Positions 36,812 to 45,560 of a stretch of 64,000 bases of DNA are shown here, one piece after another (the stretch's first letter is position 1; every line of letters begins with the position of its first letter). The notes beneath the pieces were generated by a model. The model was not told the origin of the DNA. It was given only the letters and a program-made list of their open reading frames with translations, and did no database searches. Position numbers and translations under genes: made by a program. The stretch comes from Candidatus Melainabacteria bacterium (GTDB lineage Bacteria; Cyanobacteriota; Vampirovibrionia; Obscuribacterales; Obscuribacteraceae): positions 1 through 64,000 of the forward strand of contig RXJR01000023.1 in NCBI GenBank assembly GCA_003963305.1. Direction: 5' to 3'.

Positions 36812-37807
36812 CTAACATCCCGCCGCTCGACGCAATCTCCACCAGGAGAGCACGAAAGTTTCGATTGCTGCTTTTGCCGATACATAGTGTCCCATCTGAA
36901 GTTTCACTTCCTCTGCTAAAGATAGCAAATCAGCAAGGTACCCCGCAGCCGCACTATCCTTACATGCCCGGTCACCAATGCGAGATATCTCCAGATTTGT
37001 GGCGAGATCAAGTATCTTGCTCACCGCATTGGGATCTTCAGATTCCTCAATGGCAGTTTGAATGGAACGTGACAAATCAAGAGCGTAAAGATTCAGATGC
37101 GAATCGCGCGCCTTGAAGATGCTCTTAACCGAGTCGATAAAGGGTTTCAATTCCGGCGAGGCGGCACTATTATCAGCGGCTGCGTTCTTGAGAATCGCAG
37201 CCGACAGCGCAGTCTGCCTCTCAGGCGGACTCTGCATGGGTATCACCTGGCAGCGACTCACCACAGTTGGTAGCACGTCATCTTCGCTGGTGGCAAACAA
37301 AAAGAACAAACAACGCGACCCCGGGTCCTCGATAGTTTTCAGAAGGGCATTGGCAGACGGTCTGTGAAAAGCCTCCTGCGATGCATCTTCAATAATGACG
37401 ACGCGGAAAAAATCTGAATACTTAGTCAGCTCTTCCGACAAACTCCTCGCCTTTTCAACGGCGATTTTGCCGCTTTTGCTTCCTTCCCCAGTAAGCGTAA
37501 GCCAAGCCTGTGGATGTTTTTCAGCATTTATCCACTTGCAATTGACGCACTGGTCTTTCTCGGCAAGCCCAGCCAACTGACAAGCCCTGTCACTGTTGTG
37601 CTCGAGATTGGAACAATTGAGAAATGCAGCCACCATGCGAGCAAAAACCCATTTGTCTTGCGGAGCGGCAGTGTGCGCCTGACTGGCCGGGCCTCTGCCG
37701 GTGAGCAAATAAGCATGTGACAACCGTTGCGAGTTGATTGCTGCAGTGACAATCGATGTGGCAAATGAGTGCCTTTGAGCCAGTTCTTTATCGAAGATAT
37801 TACTCAT
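36812..37807 (-). CDS. holB: DNA polymerase III subunit delta'
   Basis: A 331-residue clamp-loader subunit. N-terminus QRLSHAYLLTGRGPASQAHT gives the AAA+ fold, but the P-loop is not a normal GxxGxGKT, as usual for delta', which does not hydrolyse ATP. A zinc-type Cys cluster (C-x-C-x-x-C: NCSNL, RACQL, QCVNCKW) lies at about 64-94. Sensor-type VVIIEDASQEAFHRPSANALLKTIEDPG and the arginine finger VVSRCQVI (SRC motif) follow. It loads the sliding clamp together with gamma/tau and delta. It is divergent from purA. Confidence 0.88.
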   Translation of the reverse strand: MSNIFDKELAQRHSFATSIVTAAINSQRLSHAYLLTGRGPASQAHTAAPQDKWVFARMVAAFLNCSNLEHNSDRACQLAGLAEKDQCVNCKWINAEKHPQAWLTLTGEGSKSGKIAVEKARSLSEELTKYSDFFRVVIIEDASQEAFHRPSANALLKTIEDPGSRCLFFLFATSEDDVLPTVVSRCQVIPMQSPPERQTALSAAILKNAAADNSAASPELKPFIDSVKSIFKARDSHLNLYALDLSRSIQTAIEESEDPNAVSKILDLATNLEISRIGDRACKDSAAAGYLADLLSLAEEVKLQMGHYVSAKAAIETFVLSWWRLRRAAGC

Positions 37808-37932
37808 GCCGGTTCTCGTGTGAAGTTTGCAGCCGCATCAAATATTAGTCTAAACACAGAGCCGATGACGATACTCGCGCGCTGACAACCTCGGGCATAA
37901 ATAATCTTAACGTAATTAGCTGCCGGCGCCGT

Positions 37933-37961
37933 TTGACAGCTCTTGGCGAGTATCCTAGACT
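37933..37961 (+). promoter_or_regulatory. Sigma70-type promoter for purA
   Basis: A perfect TTGACA (37933-37938), a 17-base spacer and TAGACT (37956-37961) lie about 135 bases before purA. The -10 box overlaps an inverted repeat CTAGAC/GTCTAG (37955-37960 and 37970-37975) with a nine-base loop, which might be an operator. Confidence 0.75.
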
Positions 37962-38095
37962 ATCTGTTTGTCTAGAAAGACAGAGTCGAAAAGCGGCTCT
38001 GTGTTCGTGCGGAACTAGCCGTCGCGCATTTCGGCTGGAATTTCGTAAGTTTGGACTTGTCAATTTGGATTTTATGAACTCGAGAGGCTAGAAGC

Positions 38096-39430
38096 TTGGC
38101 AAACGTAATCGTCGTCGGCGCTCAGTTTGGAGATGAAGGTAAAGCAAAGGTAACGGACCTGTTGGCAAAGAATGCCGATGTCGTCGTGCGTTACCAGGGC
38201 GGCTGCAACGCCGGACACACTGTCGTTGTAGATGGTGAAACCTACAAATTCCACTTGATTCCTTCCGGCATTTTGTATCCGGGAAAAGTCTGCATTTTGG
38301 GACCTGGCATGGTGATCGAGCCCAAGGCTTTTATCAGCGAAATCAAATCTTTAACCGATCGTGGGCTTGACGACTCGCGACTGAAACTCTCAGCAACCGC
38401 TCACGTGACGATGCCATATCACTTGATCATCGACGCAGCCGAAGAAGACAGCCGCGGCGATAACAAGATCGGCACCACCAAGCGTGGTATCGGTCCAACT
38501 TATGCCGACAAGTGCGCCCGCTCTGGAATCCGCATGGAAGACCTGCTCGACAAAAATGTTTTGAAGTCGAAACTGGACTGGATGGTTCCGCGCAAAAACG
38601 TCATTCTGGAGAAGCTGTATAACCTGCCGGCTCTCGATCCGAAGGCTGTTCTGGAAGAGTATTACGAATACGGTCAGCAGATGAAGAAGTACGTTTGCGA
38701 CACGTCAGAGCTGATCTTTCAGTCAGTTGGAAATCGCAAAAACATCCTTTTCGAAGGTGCTCAGGGCACTTTGCTCGATCTCGACCATGGTAGTTATCCC
38801 TTCGTGACCTCATCGAGCCCTACCGCTGGCGGTGCCTGCATCGGCGCCGGTATCGGACCGACAATCATCGACCGCGTCATCGGCGTATCGAAAGCCTACA
38901 TGACTCGCGTCGGCGAAGGTCCATTCCCAACCGAACAAACGGGCGAAATCGGCGAGCAGCTCAGACAAATTGGAAAAGCCTGGGCCGAAGTTGGCGTCAC
39001 CACTGGCAGACCGCGACGATGCGGTTGGTTCGATCTGGTGCTCGGACGCTACGGCGTTCGCATCAATGGTCTCGACTGCCTCGCTATCACGAAGCTTGAT
39101 GTTCTTGACGACTTCGATGAAATCAAAATCTGCGTTGCTTACAAAGACAAAGAAACCGGCAAGACCTACAAAGAATTGCCAAGCATCGGCAGCTCGTTCC
39201 AGCGCATGGAACCTATCTATCAGTCGTTCCCAGGCTGGAAGGAATCGACGAGCTCATGCCGCAGCTTGAAAGACCTGCCGACTAATGCTCAAAACTACCT
39301 GAACTTCCTTGCCGAAGAGATGGACGTTACGATCGCTATCGTCAGCGTTGGTCCGAAGCGCGATCAAACGGTCGTTATCGAAGATCCGATTCATGGACCG
39401 AAGCGGGTTTTGAGCAAAGTAGCTCCTTAA
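38096..39430 (+). CDS. purA: Adenylosuccinate synthetase
   Basis: Catalyses IMP + aspartate + GTP to adenylosuccinate, the first committed step to AMP. Length of 444 residues is normal. The start is TTG at 38096, with a GAGAGG site before it and the protein beginning [18 protein letters not shown]. The catalytic Asp13 and His41 (NAGHTVV) are present. The GTP loop reads QFGDEGKAK where most enzymes have QWGDEGKGK, and GGCNAGH where GGNNAGH is usual. The aspartate-binding block [12 protein letters not shown] is intact. The strong promoter upstream fits a single-gene unit. Confidence 0.95.
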   Translation: MANVIVVGAQFGDEGKAKVTDLLAKNADVVVRYQGGCNAGHTVVVDGETYKFHLIPSGILYPGKVCILGPGMVIEPKAFISEIKSLTDRGLDDSRLKLSATAHVTMPYHLIIDAAEEDSRGDNKIGTTKRGIGPTYADKCARSGIRMEDLLDKNVLKSKLDWMVPRKNVILEKLYNLPALDPKAVLEEYYEYGQQMKKYVCDTSELIFQSVGNRKNILFEGAQGTLLDLDHGSYPFVTSSSPTAGGACIGAGIGPTIIDRVIGVSKAYMTRVGEGPFPTEQTGEIGEQLRQIGKAWAEVGVTTGRPRRCGWFDLVLGRYGVRINGLDCLAITKLDVLDDFDEIKICVAYKDKETGKTYKELPSIGSSFQRMEPIYQSFPGWKESTSSCRSLKDLPTNAQNYLNFLAEEMDVTIAIVSVGPKRDQTVVIEDPIHGPKRVLSKVAP

Positions 39431-39450
39431 CCGAACTAGCAGCAATCGGC

Positions 39451-39480
39451 GACTAGCAGACTAGTCTCGACCAGCGTCGA
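39451..39480. terminator. Two adjacent small hairpins between convergent genes
   Basis: GACTAG/CTAGTC with loop CAGA (39451-39466) is followed at once by TCGAC/GTCGA with loop CAGC (39467-39480). They lie between the convergent purA and TPR genes. No T-run follows, so a terminator role is only suggested. Confidence 0.35.
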
Positions 39481-39487
39481 TTAGCGA

Positions 39488-40393
39488 CTATCGAAACATC
39501 TGCATTAGCTCGGCAAAGAATGCTCGAACTTGTATCTTCAGCATTCCCGCCAGATCGTTGCTTCTTGTTTTACAGCGATCTACTCCCGCAAGCGCAGTAA
39601 CGGAGTCTGGATCGATCTCCAGAATTTTCTTGTACTGAGCCATGGCCAGACTGTAATTCTGCAGGAAATATTCCTGCAAAATCGCCATTTTGTTGAGCTT
39701 TTCGACAGATAGCGGGTCCGCTTGTAAAGCTTTCTGCAAGCAGGATTGGGCGGTCGCATAATCGCCCTGCATTTCGCAAAGTTCGCTTAAATCGACTAAC
39801 CACTGCCCATTGGTCGGTTGCAGTTTCAAGGCGGCTTCCAGCTGCTGCCGAGCCTTGCCAAACTGCCCACGTTTCAAGTAGAGCTTATATCCAACATAAT
39901 TGACATCGGGGTCGCTGCCGGCCTGCTTCTGCAAAACGCCCAGCTCATCTTCAGCTTCCTTCAAATAGTCGCTTGCGATAAGAACTGTGCAAAGTTGTAT
40001 ACGAGCGTCTTTGCTGTTTGGATTAATCGACACTGCATGCCGCGCCAGCGTTATCGCTTGCGGCAGGTTCAAATACTCCATGTACATCTGAGAAAGCGCC
40101 ACGACTGGCTCTATCAAATGAGGATCGGCATTCATAACTTGCTTGTATTCACTCATCGCGCGAGCGAACATGCCCATCTGCCGATGCAACCGCGCCCCCG
40201 CGAGACGCAACTGAGGATTGTTCGGGTCGGCTTCAATCATGCGCTCGAACAAGTCAGTGGCTTTGATGTAAGACCGAGTCTTAGTCAATTCGACGATGCG
40301 CTTTATACCGGAATCGTCCGATTCGCTAAGACAAGCTGCCGGATTCGTCGAAACCGCTGCCAGCACCAAAAATGTCAAAAAACTGCGCTTCAT
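39488..40393 (-). CDS. Secreted or lipid-anchored TPR protein
   Basis: A 301-residue protein. An N-terminal signal peptide (MKRSFLTFLVLAAVSTNPAACLS) with a possible lipobox (PAAC, Cys21) is followed by about seven TPR-type helical hairpins spaced 34 residues apart, such as ATDLFERMIEADPNNPQLRLAGA, AMSEYKQVMNADPHLIEP and ARQQLEAALKLQPTNGQW. TPR solenoids bind proteins. The partner is not known. It is divergent from the TadG-like gene upstream (78 bases apart), and may be its accessory, by analogy with TPR proteins (TadD) in tad clusters; that link is speculative. Confidence 0.78.
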   Translation of the reverse strand: MKRSFLTFLVLAAVSTNPAACLSESDDSGIKRIVELTKTRSYIKATDLFERMIEADPNNPQLRLAGARLHRQMGMFARAMSEYKQVMNADPHLIEPVVALSQMYMEYLNLPQAITLARHAVSINPNSKDARIQLCTVLIASDYLKEAEDELGVLQKQAGSDPDVNYVGYKLYLKRGQFGKARQQLEAALKLQPTNGQWLVDLSELCEMQGDYATAQSCLQKALQADPLSVEKLNKMAILQEYFLQNYSLAMAQYKKILEIDPDSVTALAGVDRCKTRSNDLAGMLKIQVRAFFAELMQMFR

Positions 40394-40470
40394 TAGTTTT
40401 GCCCTGATACCAATGGTAGCAGAGCACCGACGGTGCTATCATCGCAATCACCATTGATATCCAGGTTTAT

Positions 40471-43008
40471 ATGGACCAGCACAGCGAAAAAACCGATCAG
40501 CGCCCGGCCACTCGCTCGGAGCAAGAATCAACTCCGCTCAGACCAACAAGCAGCAACGACTGGCAAGCACTTCTGCAGTTAACCGTCATCGCTACAGTTG
40601 GCAGCGCTTTCATTGCATTGTATGTGCTGTGGATCGGCATGTCAGGTCATCATAAACGCAACGTTGATACGGCAGCCCAGGCGGCATTATATGCAGCGGA
40701 ACAGTTGTCTCTCATACACGTAGACAGCACCAGTTTCGGAAAAGTCGGGTTGTGCGATGCAGCAGCGGATGTTTCAGGAACATTCAGCTATGCCCCTGGA
40801 CAAGCAAGAGTCACCGGACTTAATACCATATATAAGACCCTGGCGGTTGATACTGCAATCGCGAAGCATCTGAAGCGCAAGGTGATGCTTGACTTAATCG
40901 AAAAGGACCAGGCACAAGCAAAGATGGTCGAGAAAGAGCTGAGCATGCGTCTGCACGAAGCAGCCGAGCCTGATCTGATGGAAGCCCAGTCTTCGGATTC
41001 TTCGTCGCAACTATACGCGAACTCGAATACAAAGCCGAACAATATCTATCGCGACGTCTACAGAATGCTGGCCTCAGACAAATCGACACCCGATCTTTCC
41101 TTAATCGAGGTGAGACTGAAACTCGGCAGATACAGGCTACCGGCAGCCCCTTCGGAGACATGGCCCACGGGCAAGATTCGATTAATGGACCAGACCGAAC
41201 AATTCGAATCGGCAAAAAATGGTCAGGCTCCATATGCGGTGCTTGTGGAAGCCATTTTTCAAACCAAACCGAAAAATAATTCCGACCAGATTCAAACAGT
41301 AAGCAAAAAACATTGTGCATTAATCGCCGCACCACCGCAGCCTCCCGTCAAGTCAACACTCGTAATGAACTTCCCTGATGGAACGCCACCCGTACTGGAT
41401 TGCGCGATGGCACTTCTGACTACGCCCGGATTGAGCGGCAACGGTGATTGGCAACAAGTTGTGGGCAATGAAGTTCCAGGCAGAGGAAGCCTGTCGCCTT
41501 CCCTTCAACCTGTGCTGCCGGGCATGTCCGCCTCAGATGCATTCAGCGTCATGCTCTACCACTGGTTGAAGAGACAGGGACCGACTGTGAACGAGCAGCA
41601 GCTCTACGCCTTGCTCAATGCAAAATGGAACAGTTCCGCGTCACTGATGAAATATCAGCGCGAACCCGTTAACGGTGATGAAGGTAATGCAACACCGAAC
41701 AGCTGCCTGGCGATTGATACAGGCGCACGGCAATACGCAATTCTCAATCAGACCGGTCCTGGTGGCATAGGACAAACTGCTCTCAGCAAGGCTTTCGAAA
41801 TCTACTCAGGAGCGATTGCAAGTTCATCCCAAACTAACTTTCCGCAGAACGCTCTGCCTCTTTTCGTAGATCAAGACGGCAATTGCAACCTATCGGGTCG
41901 GCACGACTATAACGACAAATTCGTAAACGACTATCTCAAAGCTGTTTACGACACTAACATAGCCGCAATCGAATCAGCGGCAGTATCTAGAATGGTTATA
42001 GCGCGCACATCAGCAGAACTGACGCAGCTAGAGCAAAAAATCTACATCGAAAAACAAGAACTAAATTCGGTGATAAATCGTTTGAATCGATCTGGGCAAG
42101 AACACCCACCAGGCAAAAACGGAACGACACCAAATGAGGTGGCACGTCAGAACACGCTGATTAAAGAAAAGATTGACACACTTAATTCGGTGATAGCGAG
42201 TGATGAAGAAAAACGCAGTGCTTTGCGCGCCACCAACAAACTAGCCCAGCAAACCACAAGAACAGCAAATCAAGTCGCCACCTCGACTTACGAGCTATGC
42301 GCACACTCATTCAAAGTTTGCAAAGACGGAATATACAAAATTGATAAGCCTTATTCGGCATATTTGATTTCCAAGAAATTTATATTCACCCCACATACTC
42401 AACCAGTCGATGAATCAGACTTTTTCAAACCATATGCTGAAGTTTCCACTAATTCGAAACCATGGCTAGTTAAAGGTTTCGACGTGGTGACACCGATTGA
42501 AAACGGACCAGTTAAACCGGAAGCGCTGGTCGTGGAAGGCAAAACTTTTGCCGAATTTGCCGCCGCGAATTCTCTTCAAAGAGCAAATACAAAAGTAGTT
42601 TTTCTGACAACTGACGAACTGTTCAGTTCCAATACGCCGAGACCGATGGTTTTCAACTTCTATCCATTTGGCAACATAAAAATTCCAAGCGGGCAACTCT
42701 TCTACTACTGCAAAGATGCGATGAAGACAGGCGCTGCACCGTCTGTGAGCTGGTCTGTTGTAATACGCGATCTGGTCGCTTCAGTAGGGCAAAACAGTCA
42801 GGGATTTCCAACTGGAGATCCGATTGCCTCAAATCAGCCGGACTGGTGCAAAATTTCCGACCAGCATGAGTGTCCAGGGCTGGCATGCGAATTTCAGCTG
42901 CGCACGCCGCTGCCTGTGATCACAAACTCGCCCGAAACCTCGTTGACAAATCCGGTCAATAACGCCCAGATCCAGCAGATGCCGCCCGTACCGGCAGACA
43001 TGCTCTAG
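40471..43008 (+). CDS. Large TadG-like membrane protein
   Basis: An 845-residue protein. After a hydrophilic N-terminus, one transmembrane helix (about 34-56: LQLTVIATVGSAFIALYVLWI) is followed by HKRNVDTAAQAALYAAE, the conserved N-terminal block of TadG and related pilus proteins. The rest is extracytoplasmic, about 780 residues with a coiled-coil zone (about 510-605: QLEQKIYIEKQELNSVINRL and more) and Pro-rich ends. I recognise no von Willebrand domain as TadG often has. It is divergent from a TPR gene. No pilin or ATPase is nearby. Confidence 0.65.
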   Translation: MDQHSEKTDQRPATRSEQESTPLRPTSSNDWQALLQLTVIATVGSAFIALYVLWIGMSGHHKRNVDTAAQAALYAAEQLSLIHVDSTSFGKVGLCDAAADVSGTFSYAPGQARVTGLNTIYKTLAVDTAIAKHLKRKVMLDLIEKDQAQAKMVEKELSMRLHEAAEPDLMEAQSSDSSSQLYANSNTKPNNIYRDVYRMLASDKSTPDLSLIEVRLKLGRYRLPAAPSETWPTGKIRLMDQTEQFESAKNGQAPYAVLVEAIFQTKPKNNSDQIQTVSKKHCALIAAPPQPPVKSTLVMNFPDGTPPVLDCAMALLTTPGLSGNGDWQQVVGNEVPGRGSLSPSLQPVLPGMSASDAFSVMLYHWLKRQGPTVNEQQLYALLNAKWNSSASLMKYQREPVNGDEGNATPNSCLAIDTGARQYAILNQTGPGGIGQTALSKAFEIYSGAIASSSQTNFPQNALPLFVDQDGNCNLSGRHDYNDKFVNDYLKAVYDTNIAAIESAAVSRMVIARTSAELTQLEQKIYIEKQELNSVINRLNRSGQEHPPGKNGTTPNEVARQNTLIKEKIDTLNSVIASDEEKRSALRATNKLAQQTTRTANQVATSTYELCAHSFKVCKDGIYKIDKPYSAYLISKKFIFTPHTQPVDESDFFKPYAEVSTNSKPWLVKGFDVVTPIENGPVKPEALVVEGKTFAEFAAANSLQRANTKVVFLTTDELFSSNTPRPMVFNFYPFGNIKIPSGQLFYYCKDAMKTGAAPSVSWSVVIRDLVASVGQNSQGFPTGDPIASNQPDWCKISDQHECPGLACEFQLRTPLPVITNSPETSLTNPVNNAQIQQMPPVPADML

Positions 43009-43028
43009 CCACAAGTTGGGGAGAGAAT

Positions 43029-43523
43029 TTAGTTATTGTTGTTGTTGGCTTTCTTGCGACCGCGCTTTTTGGTGCTGCCTTCTGCGCCTTCACCATCTTC
43101 GCCTTCTTCGCCGGCATGCTCTTCGCTGGGTCCGTGCACAGCTTCTTCGAGAGCTTCGAGGCGCTCAAGAATTTCCTCGATGTCGTCCTTAGTGGCGATG
43201 CCAAATTCTTTCACAGCTTTCTTAGTAGAACCAGAGAGTTTTGACAACTTCTTCTCGGCATCATGGGTGCGCTTTCCGGCTTCATCCTGAAGATTCCGCA
43301 AGAACTGCTGAAAATTCTCAGTTTTTCCTTTGCCTGAGTCTTCCAACTCATCCAGAAGGTCCTGTCCCACTTTCACCAGGTCTTCCATGGCCTCGCTGAG
43401 AGCAGCCTTGACGCGCTCAACGTTGCTTGTCGCTCCGACTCCAGCCAGAACGGCTTTTTTCAAAATCTTTGCTCTGTCGTTTGACTTTTCTGATTTATCT
43501 TTCTTCGCTTGATCCTTGCCCAT
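43029..43523 (-). CDS. Phasin-like coiled-coil protein
   Basis: A 164-residue soluble protein. Lys/Asp-rich N-terminus, then KKAVLAGVGATSNVERVK and a long amphipathic helix (45-125), then FGIATKDDIEEILERLEALEEAV. That last block is the signature of PhaF/PhaI-type phasins, which coat polyhydroxyalkanoate granules. The acidic Gly/Glu segment (130-150) and a basic KKRGRKKANNNNN tail follow; the tail has PhaF-like basic character. No PHA synthase is in the window, so the role is inferred from sequence resemblance alone. It is convergent with the TadG-like gene. Confidence 0.65.
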   Translation of the reverse strand: MGKDQAKKDKSEKSNDRAKILKKAVLAGVGATSNVERVKAALSEAMEDLVKVGQDLLDELEDSGKGKTENFQQFLRNLQDEAGKRTHDAEKKLSKLSGSTKKAVKEFGIATKDDIEEILERLEALEEAVHGPSEEHAGEEGEDGEGAEGSTKKRGRKKANNNNN

Positions 43524-43638
43524 TTGTCACCTTCTTCTCTGCTGATGATGTAAGGTCGCCTCAAATTTCTCGAGAAATTCGATGTCTGGGCCTTTTGTCC
43601 CAGTAGTCTGCCAGTCCGCCAATATGTCTCAACAGTTG

Positions 43639-43658
43639 GTGACTTCCGAGGAAGTCAC
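43639..43658. other. Perfect intergenic hairpin
   Basis: GTGACTTC pairs with GAAGTCAC around a CGAG loop. There is no T-run. It lies between the divergent phasin-like and phosphatase genes and could be an operator or a processed-RNA hairpin. Confidence 0.4.
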
Positions 43659-43845
43659 GCAGCGAGCTGCCGGACTTATCAAGATAGTACGCCACCGGCC
43701 GAGCAAAGAGCCTCCTGACAGGTTCTTTGCAAAGACATTGAAACCTTTTTTTAGCTCGAATTAGTAAACTTATCCTACATCTAGACGGCTCAACCACGAG
43801 GCTCACTACGTGGGGCTGACGCCCAGCATTCGGGAGGTATCAACT

Positions 43846-45537
43846 TTGGTCACTGCTCGACACCTGCGCCAGGTAACTGCGATATCACTTGGCTTGCTTT
43901 TGCTGGTGACTCTGATTCTTCCAGCCTGTGCACCTACTTACGCACAATCGACACCGACTCGACCCAAATTAGTAGTGCTTCTGGTTGCCGACCAGTTTTC
44001 ATACAACTACATCCCTCGATATCTCGACAAACTCACCTCGGGTGGTATCAGACTTCTGATGGACAAAGGTGCAACTTTTACCAACTGCAAATTTACCAAC
44101 GCCGGCACGCAGTCTGCAGTCGGACACTCAATCATAGCGACTGGAGCGTATCCGTGGTGCACGGGCATCGTTGGTGATAACTGGTATGACCGTCGGAAAA
44201 ACAAGCCTATTTCCGCTGTATCAGATGATGCAATGAAAATTGTTGGTGCAGCCGCATCCGGCAGCAGCAGCCATTATATGCAGGGAACAACAATCGGCGA
44301 CCAAATGAAGCTGGCAACGAATGGACGCAGCAAAGTCGTCACTATCTCGCTTGCCGATCGCTCAGCACTTCTTCTCGCCGGCAAGTTAGCCAATGGAGCC
44401 TACTGGTGGGACACAAAAAGCGGTGCATTCATCACGGCGGCACAATATGGCAGCGAGTTGACAGGCTGGGTGCAGGCATTCAACGACCAACATTATGCTG
44501 ATCGATATCTAGGAAAGCAGTGGCAGAGGCTCCTTCCAGAAAACCAATACACGGCGTCGACGCATGACGACTATTCGCATGAGCGCCCTATTCCAGGCGA
44601 CAGTACTCAATTTCCGCACACCATTACAGGGGGAGCAAACGCACCCGGCGAGGCTTTTTACAATGCCTTCGCTATGACCCCGTGGTCGAATCAGATGCTT
44701 TGCGATTTCGCAAAAGAAGCAATCGACAAAGAAAGTCTCGGAATGCATACAGATCCGGATCTACTGGCAATCAGCTTCAGCGCGGGAGAATTGCTAGGCG
44801 GTGCATTTGGTCCATACAGTCAGGAGGTAGAAGACCTGACTCTGCGGCTCGATCAATCTATTTCCGGACTGATTCAAAGCCTCGATCAAAAAGTCGGTCT
44901 CGACAATTGTCTGATTATTTTCACATCAGATCACGGCATCGCCCCAATTCCTGAATTTCTAAAAGACCGTGGTCTGGATGCGAGCCGTATCGACGTCAAG
45001 AATTTCAAAACAACTCTTGACGCACAGCTCGATAGCAGACTGGGCGCCGAAGATTGGATCGAGTCGTTCGAGCCGCCAAATCTATATCTAAACCTGAGCG
45101 CGATCGATAGACAAAAGTATCGTCAACCTGATGTCGAAGCGCTGACAGCAAAGATGGCTCATTCGATAGCAGGCGTCGGGGAAGTATATACAGCCGCACA
45201 ATTTTTCACAAATCAACTGCCCAGCGGACCACTCATGGATGCAGCGAGAAAGAGCTATTACTGGGGCAGAAGCGGTGAATTATTTGTCATGCCACGCCCA
45301 GGGCACATTTTTATTTCTGAAACAACGGGCACGGCAACTGGATCACCATATAATTATGATACGCAGGTCCCTCTGGTTATCTCGGGCAGCAACGTGCTAA
45401 ACGGGCGCTTCGGACAATCGTCGAGTCCTGCCGATATCGCGCCGACAATCACCAACATCCTTGGGATTGAGCAACCTTCGTTGTGCGAAGGTCGAGTGCT
45501 CACTGAAGCGTTATCAGGCAATTCACGCGGCAGATAG
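43846..45537 (+). CDS. PafA-like alkaline phosphatase superfamily enzyme
   Basis: Exported phosphomonoesterase or phosphodiesterase of the alkaline phosphatase superfamily. I take the TTG at 43846, which has a GGGAGG site eight bases before it and begins MVTARHLRQVTAISLGLLLL; a GTG at 43810 would extend the protein by 12 residues. The signal peptide ends near PACAPTYA; PAC could also be a lipobox. Active-site features are VLLVADQFSYNY (metal Asp), the Thr nucleophile block (NAGTQSAVGHSIIATG), and ITFTSDHGIAPIPEF plus GHIFISET for the second metal. It may scavenge phosphate. A ribosome-site-linked polA follows 24 bases downstream. Confidence 0.85.
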   Translation: MVTARHLRQVTAISLGLLLLVTLILPACAPTYAQSTPTRPKLVVLLVADQFSYNYIPRYLDKLTSGGIRLLMDKGATFTNCKFTNAGTQSAVGHSIIATGAYPWCTGIVGDNWYDRRKNKPISAVSDDAMKIVGAAASGSSSHYMQGTTIGDQMKLATNGRSKVVTISLADRSALLLAGKLANGAYWWDTKSGAFITAAQYGSELTGWVQAFNDQHYADRYLGKQWQRLLPENQYTASTHDDYSHERPIPGDSTQFPHTITGGANAPGEAFYNAFAMTPWSNQMLCDFAKEAIDKESLGMHTDPDLLAISFSAGELLGGAFGPYSQEVEDLTLRLDQSISGLIQSLDQKVGLDNCLIIFTSDHGIAPIPEFLKDRGLDASRIDVKNFKTTLDAQLDSRLGAEDWIESFEPPNLYLNLSAIDRQKYRQPDVEALTAKMAHSIAGVGEVYTAAQFFTNQLPSGPLMDAARKSYYWGRSGELFVMPRPGHIFISETTGTATGSPYNYDTQVPLVISGSNVLNGRFGQSSSPADIAPTITNILGIEQPSLCEGRVLTEALSGNSRGR

Positions 45538-45560
45538 AAAGACATTTCAAGGAGAAAAAA

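Noticed and set aside
38096-39430. purZ-like (2-aminoadenine) synthetase
   Set aside because: The catalytic Asp13 is present and the overall sequence and length fit PurA; only the loop Gly is changed.
43582-43764. 60-residue frame upstream of the phosphatase gene
   Set aside because: It has no ribosome site and the region holds a perfect hairpin that explains some of the apparent pattern.
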